From: Mycolicibacterium septicum DSM 44393
GTDB taxonomy: Bacteria > Actinomycetota > Actinomycetes > Mycobacteriales > Mycobacteriaceae
NCBI RefSeq assembly: GCF_000455325.1
Contig: NZ_HG322951.1
Location: 4,136,339 to 4,200,338 of the forward strand
DNA: 64,000 nt
Direction: 5' to 3'
Shown: positions 1-8,883 of the stretch, piece after piece
How positions within the stretch are numbered: the first letter of the stretch is position 1
How the letters are laid out: the number at the start of each line of letters is the position of its first letter
Program-made: the position numbers and the translations under genes
The notes under the pieces: model-generated
Database searches by the model: none
The model's input: only the letters and a program-made list of their open reading frames with translations
What the model was told of the DNA's origin: nothing

Positions 1-780
1 TTGGCCGACAACCTCGGCTGGCGAACGGCTTTCGTGGTGATGGGTGCGATCAGCGTGGTGTTCGCCCCGCTGGTGCTGCTGTTGGTCGGGGTTCGCCAGT
101 CACTGCCGGTGACGGCGCCCACGGAACCGGGCACGCAGGTCGAGTGGTGGGCTCTGCTGCGTAAACGCAGCTTCCTGTCACTCGTCGGCGGCACCGCGTT
201 CATCGCGGCCGCCGGGTACTCGCTGACCACGTTCACCCCGGCCTTCCTGATGCGGACCCGGTCGATGACGCTCAGTGAGGTCGGGTGGGAGTACGGCCTG
301 GCCACCGGGGTGGCCGGAGTCCTGGGGCTGCTGATCGTGGGCCGACTGGCGGACCGGCTGGCAACGCGCGATCCGCGCTGGCTGCTGTGGATCGTGGTGC
401 TGACCACGGCCCTACTGCTGCCGGCCTCGGTGCTGGCGTTCACGGTGGAGAGTCGCGTGGCGTGCGTGTGGTTCCTGGCGCTGAGCTACATCATCGGCAC
501 GTCGTACATGGCCCCGTCGATCGCGGCCATTCAACGGCTGGTGCTGCCCGGGCAGCGGGCGACCGCCTCGGCGATCTTCTTGTTCTTCAATGCGACCCTG
601 GGGGCTGTCGGCCCGTTCGTCACCGGCCTGATCAGTGACACGCTGACCCCTGATCTCGGCGCACACGCGCTGGGCCGGGCGCTGCTGATCCTGGTGCCGA
701 CGCTGCAGCTGATGGCCATGGGTTGCTATCTGATGGGCACGCGCTGGTACCGCGGCGACATCGTCGAGGAAGATTTCTAG
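1..780 (+). CDS. MFS transporter, C-terminal half (5' end outside window)
   Basis: Membrane permease of the major facilitator type, cut by the left edge of the window. The visible 259 residues begin in a transmembrane segment, pass through a hydrophilic central loop around residues 35-55, and continue through about six hydrophobic segments. A GRLADR stretch near residue 113 fits the loop motif that follows the first helix of the second MFS half. The TTG at base 1 happens to be in frame, but full MFS proteins are about 400-450 residues, so the real start is almost certainly upstream. The substrate cannot be told from this half. Confidence 0.8.
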   Translation: MADNLGWRTAFVVMGAISVVFAPLVLLLVGVRQSLPVTAPTEPGTQVEWWALLRKRSFLSLVGGTAFIAAAGYSLTTFTPAFLMRTRSMTLSEVGWEYGLATGVAGVLGLLIVGRLADRLATRDPRWLLWIVVLTTALLLPASVLAFTVESRVACVWFLALSYIIGTSYMAPSIAAIQRLVLPGQRATASAIFLFFNATLGAVGPFVTGLISDTLTPDLGAHALGRALLILVPTLQLMAMGCYLMGTRWYRGDIVEEDF

Positions 781-796
781 AGCGAGGTCGATCGGC

Positions 797-1192
797 CTAG
801 CCAGTGGCCGGGTCTGCCGCGCGGTCCCGACGGCGGGTGGCGCCCCACAGTCCCACCGCGATGCCGACCACGGCTCCCCCGAGGCCGATGACCTGCTGCG
901 ACCGTGGCAGCTGGTCGTGTACCGCCATCCCGCCGAGCAGGTCCGCGGCATCAGCCCCGCCGGAGGCCAGGAACCAGCCGCGGGTGTCCCTGCCCCGCAG
1001 TCCCGCCGTAAGCAGCAGGCCGCCGATCAGCGCATCGCGATAGCCCATCGACCGCCACATCAGCTGCGCGGTCGCGTCCGGCGTTTCCCGTCCGCCCCAT
1101 AGCCGGTCGGCCCGCTTCGGGTCGACGAGAAACGAGACGCCCGACGCGAATCGGATGGCACCGGCGGCCAGCGCGGCCCGGTCGATCGACAT
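797..1192 (-). CDS. DUF4267-like small membrane protein
   Basis: 131-residue hydrophobic protein starting at an ATG (minus strand, 1192). It has several short membrane-compatible segments, alternating with an LWGGRET-type loop and a central RSMGYRD stretch, and an Arg-rich C-terminal tail. The pattern resembles DUF4267-type four-helix membrane proteins common in actinobacteria; function unknown. It converges on the MFS gene with 16 bp between the stops. The family assignment is from general appearance only. Confidence 0.65.
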   Translation of the reverse strand: MSIDRAALAAGAIRFASGVSFLVDPKRADRLWGGRETPDATAQLMWRSMGYRDALIGGLLLTAGLRGRDTRGWFLASGGADAADLLGGMAVHDQLPRSQQVIGLGGAVVGIAVGLWGATRRRDRAADPATG

Positions 1193-1254
1193 GGCGTGCA
1201 GCCTAGGGTCCGGGCGGAAGCCACAGAACCGTTATCTGCGAATCCGGTCCGGCG

Positions 1255-1416
1255 TCAGGACTTCTTGTTCTTCTTCGGATCGATGACCGTCGGCGGTCCG
1301 TCGGGATGCAGCGCACCGCCCTCGTTGAGCCAGTCGGCAATCTCCGCGGCATCTTCGCGCGTGACCGGCCGACGCCTACTGAACAGCGATTTCACCTTCT
1401 TGGTCAGCTTCGGCAT
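1255..1416 (-). CDS. Small conserved basic protein, unknown function
   Basis: 53-residue protein beginning MPKLTKKVKS and ending in a Lys-rich PKKNKKS tail. The ATG at 1416 was chosen because the longer reading frame (to 1683) has no better start and would run antisense into the isocitrate lyase. Both ends are strongly basic and the middle is acidic and helical (DAAEIADWLNEGG). It is divergent from the isocitrate lyase gene, and the 208 bp between them (1417-1624) should hold both promoters. No function is proposed. Confidence 0.6.
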   Translation of the reverse strand: MPKLTKKVKSLFSRRRPVTREDAAEIADWLNEGGALHPDGPPTVIDPKKNKKS

Positions 1417-1624
1417 ACCCCCGATGGTAGGGGCGAATCGAGGCGACGACCGCGGCTTGGCGAAGGCTGTGAAACCGCTTGTCAAACTGGCTGGAATACA
1501 GAGCTTTTCGACGAAGCCAGACGATGGGTGCCGCCGGGCACCGCGACGATTTTTCCGCAACCGGTCCCTCGAATCGTCTCCGCCGCGATAATCGAGGTAG
1601 CCGAGCTCGAAGAGGAGCAAACCC

Positions 1625-3904
1625 ATGGCCACCATCGAAGCCAACGCAGAGACATCACCGTTCCGGGAGGATGTCGAGGCCACCCAGGCCTACATCGACA
1701 GTCCTCGGTTCGCGGGCATCACCCGGCTGTACTCGGCGCGTCAGGTCGCCGAGCAGCGTGGCACGATCCCGTCGGATTATCCGGTGGCCCGTGAGGCCGC
1801 CACGGCGTTCTTTCCCTACCTCCGCGATCTGTTCGCCCAGAAGCTGAGCATCACCACCTTCGGTCCGTATTCGCCGGGTCAGGCGGTCGTGATGAAACGG
1901 ATGGGGATCCGAGGGATCTATCTCGGTGGATGGGCCACCTCGGCCAAGGGATCCATCAGTGAGGATCCCGGGCCCGACCTGGCCAGCTACCCGCTGAGCC
2001 AGGTGCCCGACGAGGCGGCCGGGCTGGTGCGGGCGCTGCTGACCGCCGACCGCAACCAGCAGTATCTGCGGCTGCGGATGACCCCCGAACAGCGCGCGGC
2101 CACCCCGGCGGTCGACTACCGGCCGTTCATCATCGCCGACGCCGACACCGGTCACGGTGGCGATCCGCATGTGCGCAACCTTGTCCGCCGCTTCGTCGAG
2201 TCCGGGGTGCCGGGTTATCACATCGAGGATCAGCGTCCCGGCACCAAGAAATGCGGACACCAGGGCGGCAAGGTGCTGGTGCCCTCGGATGAGCAGATCA
2301 AACGGCTCAACACCGCGCGATTCCAGCTGGACATCATGCGGGTGCCCGGCATCATCGTCGCGCGTACCGACGCCGAGGCCGCGAACCTGATCGACAGCCG
2401 CGCCGACGAGCGTGATCAACCATTCCTGCTGGGCGCGACGAACCTTTCCGTGCCGACGTACAAGTCGTGTTTCCTGGCAATGGTGCGCCGGTTCTACGAC
2501 CTCGGTGTCACCGAGCTCAACGGCCATCTGCTGTACGCGCTGCCCGCCGGCGAGTACGCGACCGCCGAGGCCTGGCTGGAACGCCAGGGCCTCACCAGCA
2601 CCATCGCCGACGCCGTCAAGGCGCATGTGGCCGGCGATTCGGTGGACACGATGTTCGACAAGGTCGAGTCGGCATTCGTCGAGGCGTGGCAGGCCGACGC
2701 CGGTCTGAACACCTACGGCGAGGCGGTCGCCGAGCTTCTGGAGTACCGCGCGAAGGAAGGCGAGCCCGCCGCGATGAGCGCCGCCGACTGGCGCGCCTTC
2801 GCTGCCCGGGCATCGCTGTACACGGCGCAGGAGAAGGCGCACGAGCTGGGCGCCGACGTGGCCTGGGACTGCGAGCGGGTCAAGACCCCCGAGGGCTACT
2901 ACCAGGTTCGCGGCGGCATCCCGTATGCGATCGCGAAGTCGCTGGCGGCCGCTCCGTTCGCCGACATCCTGTGGATGGAGACCAAGACCGCCGACCTGGC
3001 CGATGCCAAGCAGTTCGCCGACGCCATCCACGCCGAGTTCCCCGACCAGATGCTGGCCTACAACCTGTCACCGTCGTTCAACTGGGACACCACCGGGATG
3101 ACCGATGACGAGATGCGGGCGTTCCCTGCTGAACTCGGCAAGATGGGGTTCGTCTTCAACTTCATCACCTACGGCGGACATCAGGTCGACGGCGTGGCGT
3201 GCGAGGAGTTCGCGACGTCCCTGCAGCAGGAGGGCATGCTGGCGCTGGCCCGGCTGCAACGCAAGATGCGGCTGGTCGAATCTCCTTACCGCACACCGCA
3301 AACCCTGGTGGGCGGGCCGCGCAGCGACGCCGCGCTGGCCGCCTCTTCGGGCCGCACCGCCACCACCAAGGCGATGGGCGCGGGCTCCACGCAACACCAG
3401 CATCTGGTGCAGACCGAGGTGCCCAAGAAGCTGCTGGAGGAATGGCTGGCGCTGTGGGGCGATTACTACAAGATCGGCGAGAACCTGCGCGTGCAGCTTC
3501 GGCCGCGCCGCGCCGGGTCGGACGTGCTCGACCTCGGCATCTACGGCGACGGTGAGGAGCCACTGGCCAACGTCGTCGTCGACCCCATCAAGGACCGGCA
3601 TGGCCGCAACATCCTGACGGTGCGCGACCAGAACACCTTCGCCGAGAAGCTGCGCAAGAAGCGCCTGATGGATCTGATCCATGTATGGCTGATCCACCGG
3701 TTCAAGCCGGAGATCGTCTACTACGTGACGCCGACCGAGGACAACGTCTATCAGACGGAGAAGATGAAGGCGCACGGCATCTTCAGCGATGTGTACCAGG
3801 AGGTCGGCGAGATCATCGTCGCCGATGTGAACCAGGCCCGCATCGATGAGCTGCTGGCACCCGATCGTGAAGCGCTGGGACGGTTGATCCGCAAGGAGGA
3901 CTGA
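1625..3904 (+). CDS. aceA: Isocitrate lyase, type 2 (ICL2)
   Basis: Cytoplasmic enzyme that cleaves isocitrate to succinate and glyoxylate, first step of the glyoxylate shunt; mycobacterial isocitrate lyases also cleave 2-methylisocitrate. At 759 residues it has the length of the large type 2 enzyme rather than the ~430-residue type 1 form. The catalytic signature KKCGH is present with the nucleophilic Cys near residue 210, and metal/substrate-binding stretches DADTGHGG (about 175) and HIEDQ (about 200) precede it. The C-terminal extra domain typical of ICL2 follows. ATG at 1625 has a good Shine-Dalgarno (GAGGAG, 1612-1617). It is monocistronic here: the next gene is on the other strand. Confidence 0.95.
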   Translation: MATIEANAETSPFREDVEATQAYIDSPRFAGITRLYSARQVAEQRGTIPSDYPVAREAATAFFPYLRDLFAQKLSITTFGPYSPGQAVVMKRMGIRGIYLGGWATSAKGSISEDPGPDLASYPLSQVPDEAAGLVRALLTADRNQQYLRLRMTPEQRAATPAVDYRPFIIADADTGHGGDPHVRNLVRRFVESGVPGYHIEDQRPGTKKCGHQGGKVLVPSDEQIKRLNTARFQLDIMRVPGIIVARTDAEAANLIDSRADERDQPFLLGATNLSVPTYKSCFLAMVRRFYDLGVTELNGHLLYALPAGEYATAEAWLERQGLTSTIADAVKAHVAGDSVDTMFDKVESAFVEAWQADAGLNTYGEAVAELLEYRAKEGEPAAMSAADWRAFAARASLYTAQEKAHELGADVAWDCERVKTPEGYYQVRGGIPYAIAKSLAAAPFADILWMETKTADLADAKQFADAIHAEFPDQMLAYNLSPSFNWDTTGMTDDEMRAFPAELGKMGFVFNFITYGGHQVDGVACEEFATSLQQEGMLALARLQRKMRLVESPYRTPQTLVGGPRSDAALAASSGRTATTKAMGAGSTQHQHLVQTEVPKKLLEEWLALWGDYYKIGENLRVQLRPRRAGSDVLDLGIYGDGEEPLANVVVDPIKDRHGRNILTVRDQNTFAEKLRKKRLMDLIHVWLIHRFKPEIVYYVTPTEDNVYQTEKMKAHGIFSDVYQEVGEIIVADVNQARIDELLAPDREALGRLIRKED

Positions 3905-3928
3905 GGTTTTCGCCGGGCTCGTACCGCG

Positions 3929-4699
3929 TCACTGACGCATGTGCGATGCCCCGCCGATGTACCAGGTCTGGCCGTTGATCCATTCGGCGTCGTCCGACAG
4001 CAGGAACGCAGTGACCGCGGCCAGGTCCGCGGGCCTGCCGAGGCGCGTGACCTTGGCCGCCATCAGGAACATCTGCTGTATCTGTTGATCGTTCTGGCGT
4101 TCCTGCGTCTCCCCCATCACCAGGCCCGGCATCACGGCGTTGCTGCGAATCCCCTTGGCTCCGTAGTTGTTCGCCACGTGCCGGGTGAGCTGGTTGACCG
4201 CGGCCTTGGAGGCGTTGTAGGCGACGTGCATCGGGTCGGTTCCCAGTGAGCCCCCCGATGAGGTGTTGACGATGCTGCCGCCGCCGTTTTCGAGCAGGTG
4301 CGGCAGCACGGCGCGAATGGTGCGCACGAAGCCGAGCAGGTTGACGTCGAGGGTGCGGTGCCATACCTCGAACGGGGTGTCGAGGATCGTGGTGTCACGT
4401 CCGAGGTTGTTCTCCGACAGATCGGCACCGACGTTGTCCAATCCGTGGACCGCACCGAACTCCGAGATCGTGGCGTCGACGAGGTGCCGGACGGATTCAT
4501 CGTCGGCCAAGTCGAATTCGACTGCGATGGCACTGCCGCCGGCGACCGTGATGTCTTCGGCGGTGGCTTTCGCCCCCGCCGCGTTGATGTCACCGACGAC
4601 CACCGAGGCGCCCTCGGCGGCCAACCGTTTGGCGGTGCCGGCACCGATGCCGGTTGCTCCCCCGGCGATGATGAACGTCTTGCCCTCAAGCCCGAGCAT
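3929..4699 (-). CDS. Short-chain dehydrogenase/reductase (SDR)
   Basis: 256-residue NAD(P)-dependent oxidoreductase of the classical SDR family. The N-terminal cofactor motif GGATGIG (about 14-20), the catalytic Ser region NTSSGGS and the YNASK active site (Tyr and Lys four apart) are all visible. The usual NNAG is altered to DNVG. The ATG at 4699 is preferred over an upstream in-frame start at 4777 because it begins right before the Rossmann fold and overlaps the 3' end of the upstream gene by 14 bp. Last gene of a four-gene operon with a sulfotransferase and another SDR, suggesting modification or breakdown of a hydroxylated lipid or steroid-like compound. Substrate unknown. Confidence 0.88.
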   Translation of the reverse strand: MLGLEGKTFIIAGGATGIGAGTAKRLAAEGASVVVGDINAAGAKATAEDITVAGGSAIAVEFDLADDESVRHLVDATISEFGAVHGLDNVGADLSENNLGRDTTILDTPFEVWHRTLDVNLLGFVRTIRAVLPHLLENGGGSIVNTSSGGSLGTDPMHVAYNASKAAVNQLTRHVANNYGAKGIRSNAVMPGLVMGETQERQNDQQIQQMFLMAAKVTRLGRPADLAAVTAFLLSDDAEWINGQTWYIGGASHMRQ

Positions 4700-5759
4700 C
4701 GAGATCGATCTTCTCGATCGGGTTGGACCGCTCCAGCATGCCGAAGGTCTCCTCGCCGTCCCAGCGGTAGCGCACACCGGCTTGTTGCAGGGCCGGGAAG
4801 TTGGGGTTCTCCTTCTTCATCTCGCGCACCGAGAAGGTGTTGTCGTTGTGGTGGATGTCGTGGGTCGAGTACACCGTCTCGCCCTCGATGTGCACCGTGC
4901 CGTCGGCGGTTTCCAGCACCACGGAGACGTCTTCGCCGAGGGCCTGCAGCTTGGTCAGCCAGGGTGCCCGCACCGCCCGGGCCGGGATGAGGTCGCCGTC
5001 GCCGGTGAAGATGTAGCCCTCGTTGAAGGTGGGCTGCCCGTCGTCACGCGGGGGGTAGGCGATGTAACCAAAAGCCTTGCCGCTGGGGAAGACCGCCGAT
5101 TGCCAGGCGTGGCCCCAGAAGCTGCCCAGCTTGCGGACCCCCTGCCTGCGGATCCGCAGGCCGCTGCCGGTGAAATCCTGACTGTCCCCGTCGAGCGTCA
5201 CCGATCCGCGCGCCCGGAACAGTTGCTCGTAGCGGGGGCCGCCCATCAGGTCGCCTTCCACCGAGTTCTTGATCCGGTCGGCCGCGTCCTGCTGTAGCGC
5301 CCCCTGGATCCACGGAGGGACGGCCATCTTGGCCTCGACCTGGAACGCCACGTCGACCAGGGGGCCGTCCGACTTTCCCGCGACCAGATCTGCCGCCGAT
5401 GTCTGAACGGCCTTGCCCGCGTACGTCATCGTCCAGGTGTCGAACGGATCGACGCAGCGGAAGGCCAGCCCGCCTGCTCCGAGAACGGTCGGCTTGCCGT
5501 CGGGCCCTTCGGCAGGCAGGGACGGACCGCCGTCGCGCAGGCGGTACACCCGGCCGTCGGGGAACGCGACATTGATCTGCATCTCGTGGTTGTCCCAGTT
5601 CGCGGCGACGGCCTCGATCCCGATGCGGGGCAAACCGATCTGCCCGCGGTCGTCGACGGTCCAAAAACTCACCGAGTCCCGCATTTCCGGGTTGTCCGGC
5701 CGTTGGGCGAACACGTACTCGCGGGACGGGTCGATACCGCCGGTGAGGTCGATTGCCAT
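4686..5759 (-). CDS. DUF7064/DUF7065-type protein (AttH/lipocalin-like), unknown function
   Basis: 357-residue soluble protein without signal peptide or membrane segments. It is rich in beta-prone stretches with aromatic/Trp motifs (NWDNHEMQINVAFPDG near 55; FWGHAWQSAVFP near 214), resembling the duplicated beta-barrel AttH-like family annotated as DUF7064/DUF7065 in mycobacteria. Start ATG at 5759 with AGGAG upstream (AGGAGCCCCACATG). It lies 14 bp downstream of the sulfotransferase stop and overlaps the following SDR. In this setting a ligand-binding or isomerase role on a lipid substrate is possible, but that is inference. Confidence 0.72.
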   Translation of the reverse strand: MAIDLTGGIDPSREYVFAQRPDNPEMRDSVSFWTVDDRGQIGLPRIGIEAVAANWDNHEMQINVAFPDGRVYRLRDGGPSLPAEGPDGKPTVLGAGGLAFRCVDPFDTWTMTYAGKAVQTSAADLVAGKSDGPLVDVAFQVEAKMAVPPWIQGALQQDAADRIKNSVEGDLMGGPRYEQLFRARGSVTLDGDSQDFTGSGLRIRRQGVRKLGSFWGHAWQSAVFPSGKAFGYIAYPPRDDGQPTFNEGYIFTGDGDLIPARAVRAPWLTKLQALGEDVSVVLETADGTVHIEGETVYSTHDIHHNDNTFSVREMKKENPNFPALQQAGVRYRWDGEETFGMLERSNPIEKIDLDARA

Positions 5760-5773
5760 GTGGGGCTCCTGTT

Positions 5774-6909
5774 CTAGCCGGCGCGGGTGGTCCAGCGGTT
5801 GGCATGGTCGGTGTAACGGGCGAAACGGGGACGCACGTGGTCCAGGTCGATGTCGAACATTGCCGGGTCGGCGTGCGAACTGGCTTTCGCGTTTCGGCGG
5901 CGGCCTGAGTCCACCAACTGCCCATCCGTGTGGCGAACTCGTCGGTCACGGGCTGGCCGAGCCAGGCGTAGAGGCCGGTGACCTCACCGATCGGATCGGC
6001 CTGCATGGCCCGGAAATCGATGTCGTAGAAGCGGTCCTGCGCACCGTCCGCCCGGAAGCGCAAGGCCCGGTCCATGCCCAGCGACCAGTGTTCGACATTG
6101 AGCCTGCCGATGTAGGGCCGGTCGATCTCGTCGGTGAAGGTGCCGATGATGTCAGCGTAAAGGTCTGCCACGGACAGGATGACATCGGTCGGATCCCGGT
6201 GTGTCATCACGAATCTGGCGTCGGGAAACACCTGGCCGACCGCTTCCAACCACAGCACGTGCGATGGACATTTCAGCCGCCACGGCCGGTCGGGTTCACC
6301 CCACTGCAGCAGCTTCATCACCCGCCGCTGATACGCCAGAGTCGTTGTCAGGTCGGCCTTTTCCACGAGCCAGGTGGAGTACGTGGGCACCTGGGCGAAA
6401 GACTGGAACAGATGTGACTTGAAGTCCAGGGCCATCAGCTCGTGACATTCCATGGGACCGTGTGTGTCCGCGGGCACGTGATACCGGGTGCCGACCATCT
6501 CCCCCTTGTCGGGCGGGACCCGCGGATCCACACCCCGAACCGTGGACGGCGGCGGGCACGGCTGCGAGGATTCCCATCGCCGCAGATACCGGATGTCCGG
6601 GTCCTGCGCGAGCAGCATCGACAGCGCCGTGGACCCTGTGCGCGGCAGACCCAAGCCGATGACGGGGGCGACGATCGGGACCTCGTCGATCTCCGGGTGG
6701 CGTCGGTACCAGTCTTCGACCTGCAGGCGCTGGGCCAGATAACCGGTGATGCGGGGGTAGAGGAATGCCTGTCCGCGCTCGTTGAGCCGGGCCTCGGTGT
6801 CCAACGAGGACAGCAGGATGCCCAGCCCCTCTTCGAACGAATCGTCGCCGAAGTCCGTCAGACCGGTCTGCTCGGCGGCACCGGCCTTGATATCCGTGAC
6901 GGTCGGCAT
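5774..6909 (-). pseudogene. Sulfotransferase family protein, frameshifted near its C-terminus
   Basis: PAPS-dependent sulfotransferase. The PRTGST phosphosulfate-binding loop (residues 89-94) and the 3'-phosphate motif MTHRDPTDVILS (about 224-235) are intact. Near 5883-5896 the frame breaks: after WWTQAAAET the original frame runs on as unrelated Pro/Arg-rich residues into the next gene. One extra base there restores the ending SSHADPAMFDIDLDHVRP and a TAG stop at 5774, for 378 residues in all. The restored tail reads like the normal end of this family. It may be a real lesion affecting about the last 37 residues, or a base missed in sequencing. Starts 1 bp after the upstream SDR. Confidence 0.85.
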
Positions 6910-6910
6910 C

Positions 6911-7786
6911 TCAGTTCATCCACTGCCCGCCGGCGACATCGATCGTCTGCCCGCACAGGTAATCCGCCGCCTCCGACGCCAGGAATGCCACCATGTTGGC
7001 CGCTTCCTCGGGCAGCGACGCGCGGCCGAGTTGCACCTGCGTGGTGATGGCCTCCAGGATCGCGCCCCGGCCCGCGAAATGGGCCGGGGTCTTCGGGTCG
7101 AGCAGGTACTCCATCATCTCCGGTTTGATCATGATCCCCGGCGCGACGCCGAGCACGTTCACCCCGCGCGGGGCCACCTCGTGGGCGAGATTGCGGGTGA
7201 AGCCGACGACACCCGACTTGCAGGCGTTGTACACCACCAGGCCGCGCTGTTGGATCCGGCCGCCCACCGACCCGATGTTGATGATCTTGCCCGACCCCTG
7301 CGGGAGCAGGAATTCCAGCGCGGCATGGGCGCCGTACATCATCATGGTCAGGCTGCCCAGCACGGTGTGGTCGATGTCGGCCTTGGTGTGGTTCTCGAAC
7401 GGACCGCCGACGACCATCACGGGGTTGTTGACCATGATGTCCAGCCCGCCCAGTTCTTCGTGCGCAGTGTGGACCGCGTCATGCACCTGATCCCAGTCGG
7501 ACATGTCGGCCTTCACCGGGTAGGCCTTGACCCCCCACCGCTGTTCGATCTCGGCAGCGCGGCGCTCGACCTTCTCGAAAGTTCGCCCGATCAATGCCAC
7601 GTCGGCGCCGAGACCCGCCAAGCGATTGGCGATGGCCTGGCCCAGGCCATCTCCGCCTGCGCCGGTCACAAACGCCTTCTTGCCCGACAGATCCATCAAA
7701 TCGGTGACCCGTTTGTCGATGATGTGGCGCGGCAGGCTGTCGAGATTCAGGGCTGCGATGGCCTCGGCATCGTCGTGCACCGTCAT
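6911..7786 (-). CDS. Short-chain dehydrogenase/reductase (SDR), operon first gene
   Basis: 291-residue SDR with a ~35-residue N-terminal extension before the Rossmann fold. The cofactor loop is TGAGGDGLG, the catalytic Ser lies in NIGSVGG, and the active site is YNACK. The position normally NNAG reads NNPV, an unusual variant. ATG at 7786 has a strong ribosome site (AGAGGAG about 8 nt upstream). First gene of the operon with the sulfotransferase, DUF7064/7065-type gene and second SDR. It faces the LysR gene across 121 bp, the classic arrangement of a LysR regulator and its target. Probable alcohol/ketone oxidoreductase; substrate unknown. Confidence 0.88.
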   Translation of the reverse strand: MTVHDDAEAIAALNLDSLPRHIIDKRVTDLMDLSGKKAFVTGAGGDGLGQAIANRLAGLGADVALIGRTFEKVERRAAEIEQRWGVKAYPVKADMSDWDQVHDAVHTAHEELGGLDIMVNNPVMVVGGPFENHTKADIDHTVLGSLTMMMYGAHAALEFLLPQGSGKIINIGSVGGRIQQRGLVVYNACKSGVVGFTRNLAHEVAPRGVNVLGVAPGIMIKPEMMEYLLDPKTPAHFAGRGAILEAITTQVQLGRASLPEEAANMVAFLASEAADYLCGQTIDVAGGQWMN

Positions 7787-7907
7787 GGGGTGTCTCCTCT
7801 CACCATGGCTTCGATCGGAAACGCTATGGCCGGGGACAAGCGGGGAGGTAATACCGATTTCGGGTTCCAGTCATGCCGAGATTCGATGGCTGGTATATCT
7901 CGAAGCG

Positions 7908-8861
7908 ATGGACACCCACCGGCTCAAGTACTTCCTGCGCATCGCCGAGGAGCGCTCCATCACGCGCGCGGCCGGCGTGCTGGGCATCGCGCAACCGGCG
8001 TTGAGTCGCCAGCTTCAACTGCTCGAAGAGGACCTCGGCGTCACGTTGTTCACCCGCACCCGTCGCGGTGTCGAGCTCACCGAGGCCGGCGAGCGGCTGC
8101 GGGCGTCGACCGCCGGGCCGCTGCGGCAGTTGGAACTGGCCGTCCAGTACGCCGGGACCCCGCTGGCCCGGCTCGACCGCACCCTGCGCCTCGGATTACC
8201 CGAGACCACCATCGACCTGTTGGCCGCACCGCTGCTGGCCAGCCTGACCACCGTCTTCCCGGAGGCGACGTTCTCGGTGACCGTCGGGAGTACCGACCAT
8301 CTCGTCGAGGCCATGCTCAAAGGTGCGGTCGACGTGGCACTCATCAACCCGGTACCCGATGAACGGGTCTTCTATCGAGAGTTGTTGGCCGAAGAGCTGT
8401 TCCTGATCGGTGGGCCCGAGTCGGACCTCGACGACGCCAGTGCCGTGGGGTTCAGCGATGTGGTCAGGTTGCCTCTGGTGGTACCCCGGTCGTCATCGGG
8501 GATCGGTGTGGCACTGCAGAATGCGGCGTTGCGTACCAAGGTCCAGTTCAGTCACCGGACGACGACGGATTCTGTTGCCGTGATGAAGAACATGATCGAG
8601 GCGGGTATCGCTTACGGGTTCCTTCCGCTGTCGGCGTGCCGCCGCGAAATCGACGATGGGCGTTTGAGATTCGCGGCCATCGCGGACTCCGCGCTCAGTC
8701 AGCGTCTCGGCGTCGCCGCAACCGAGCAACTCGACCTGCCTCGTGAGCTCAGCGTCAAGATCGGCGACACCATCCGCGAGGAAGTCGCCGCCCTGGTGAG
8801 GGCCGGCACGTGGAGTGCGGAGCTGATCGCCACCCGGCCGTGGAATCCGATGCACGGGTGA
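7908..8861 (+). CDS. LysR-family transcriptional regulator
   Basis: 317-residue regulator. The N-terminal 60 residues form a typical LysR winged helix-turn-helix (FLRIAEERSITRAAGVLGIAQPALSRQ is split across residues 8-34), followed by a linker helix and a periplasmic-binding-protein-like effector domain. ATG at 7908 gives the canonical MDTHRLKYF start; earlier in-frame starts would run antisense into the SDR gene. Divergent from the SDR/sulfotransferase operon and likely to control it from the shared 121-bp region in response to a pathway metabolite; no clear T-N11-A operator was fixed there. Confidence 0.93.
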   Translation: MDTHRLKYFLRIAEERSITRAAGVLGIAQPALSRQLQLLEEDLGVTLFTRTRRGVELTEAGERLRASTAGPLRQLELAVQYAGTPLARLDRTLRLGLPETTIDLLAAPLLASLTTVFPEATFSVTVGSTDHLVEAMLKGAVDVALINPVPDERVFYRELLAEELFLIGGPESDLDDASAVGFSDVVRLPLVVPRSSSGIGVALQNAALRTKVQFSHRTTTDSVAVMKNMIEAGIAYGFLPLSACRREIDDGRLRFAAIADSALSQRLGVAATEQLDLPRELSVKIGDTIREEVAALVRAGTWSAELIATRPWNPMHG

Positions 8862-8883
8862 TCTCGGCGGGTGTAACCCACCC

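Noticed and set aside
1655..3031. Long antisense frame opposite isocitrate lyase
   Set aside because: Typical high-GC shadow frame; sequence is low-complexity and lies wholly within a well-supported gene.
2467..3108. Arg/Gly-rich frame inside isocitrate lyase
   Set aside because: Out-of-frame reading of the real gene with composition typical of GC-rich shadows.
5044..6909. A single 621-residue sulfotransferase fusion protein
   Set aside because: The last ~240 residues are an out-of-frame reading of the DUF7064/7065-type gene (Pro/Arg/Gly-rich); one base restores a normal sulfotransferase end.
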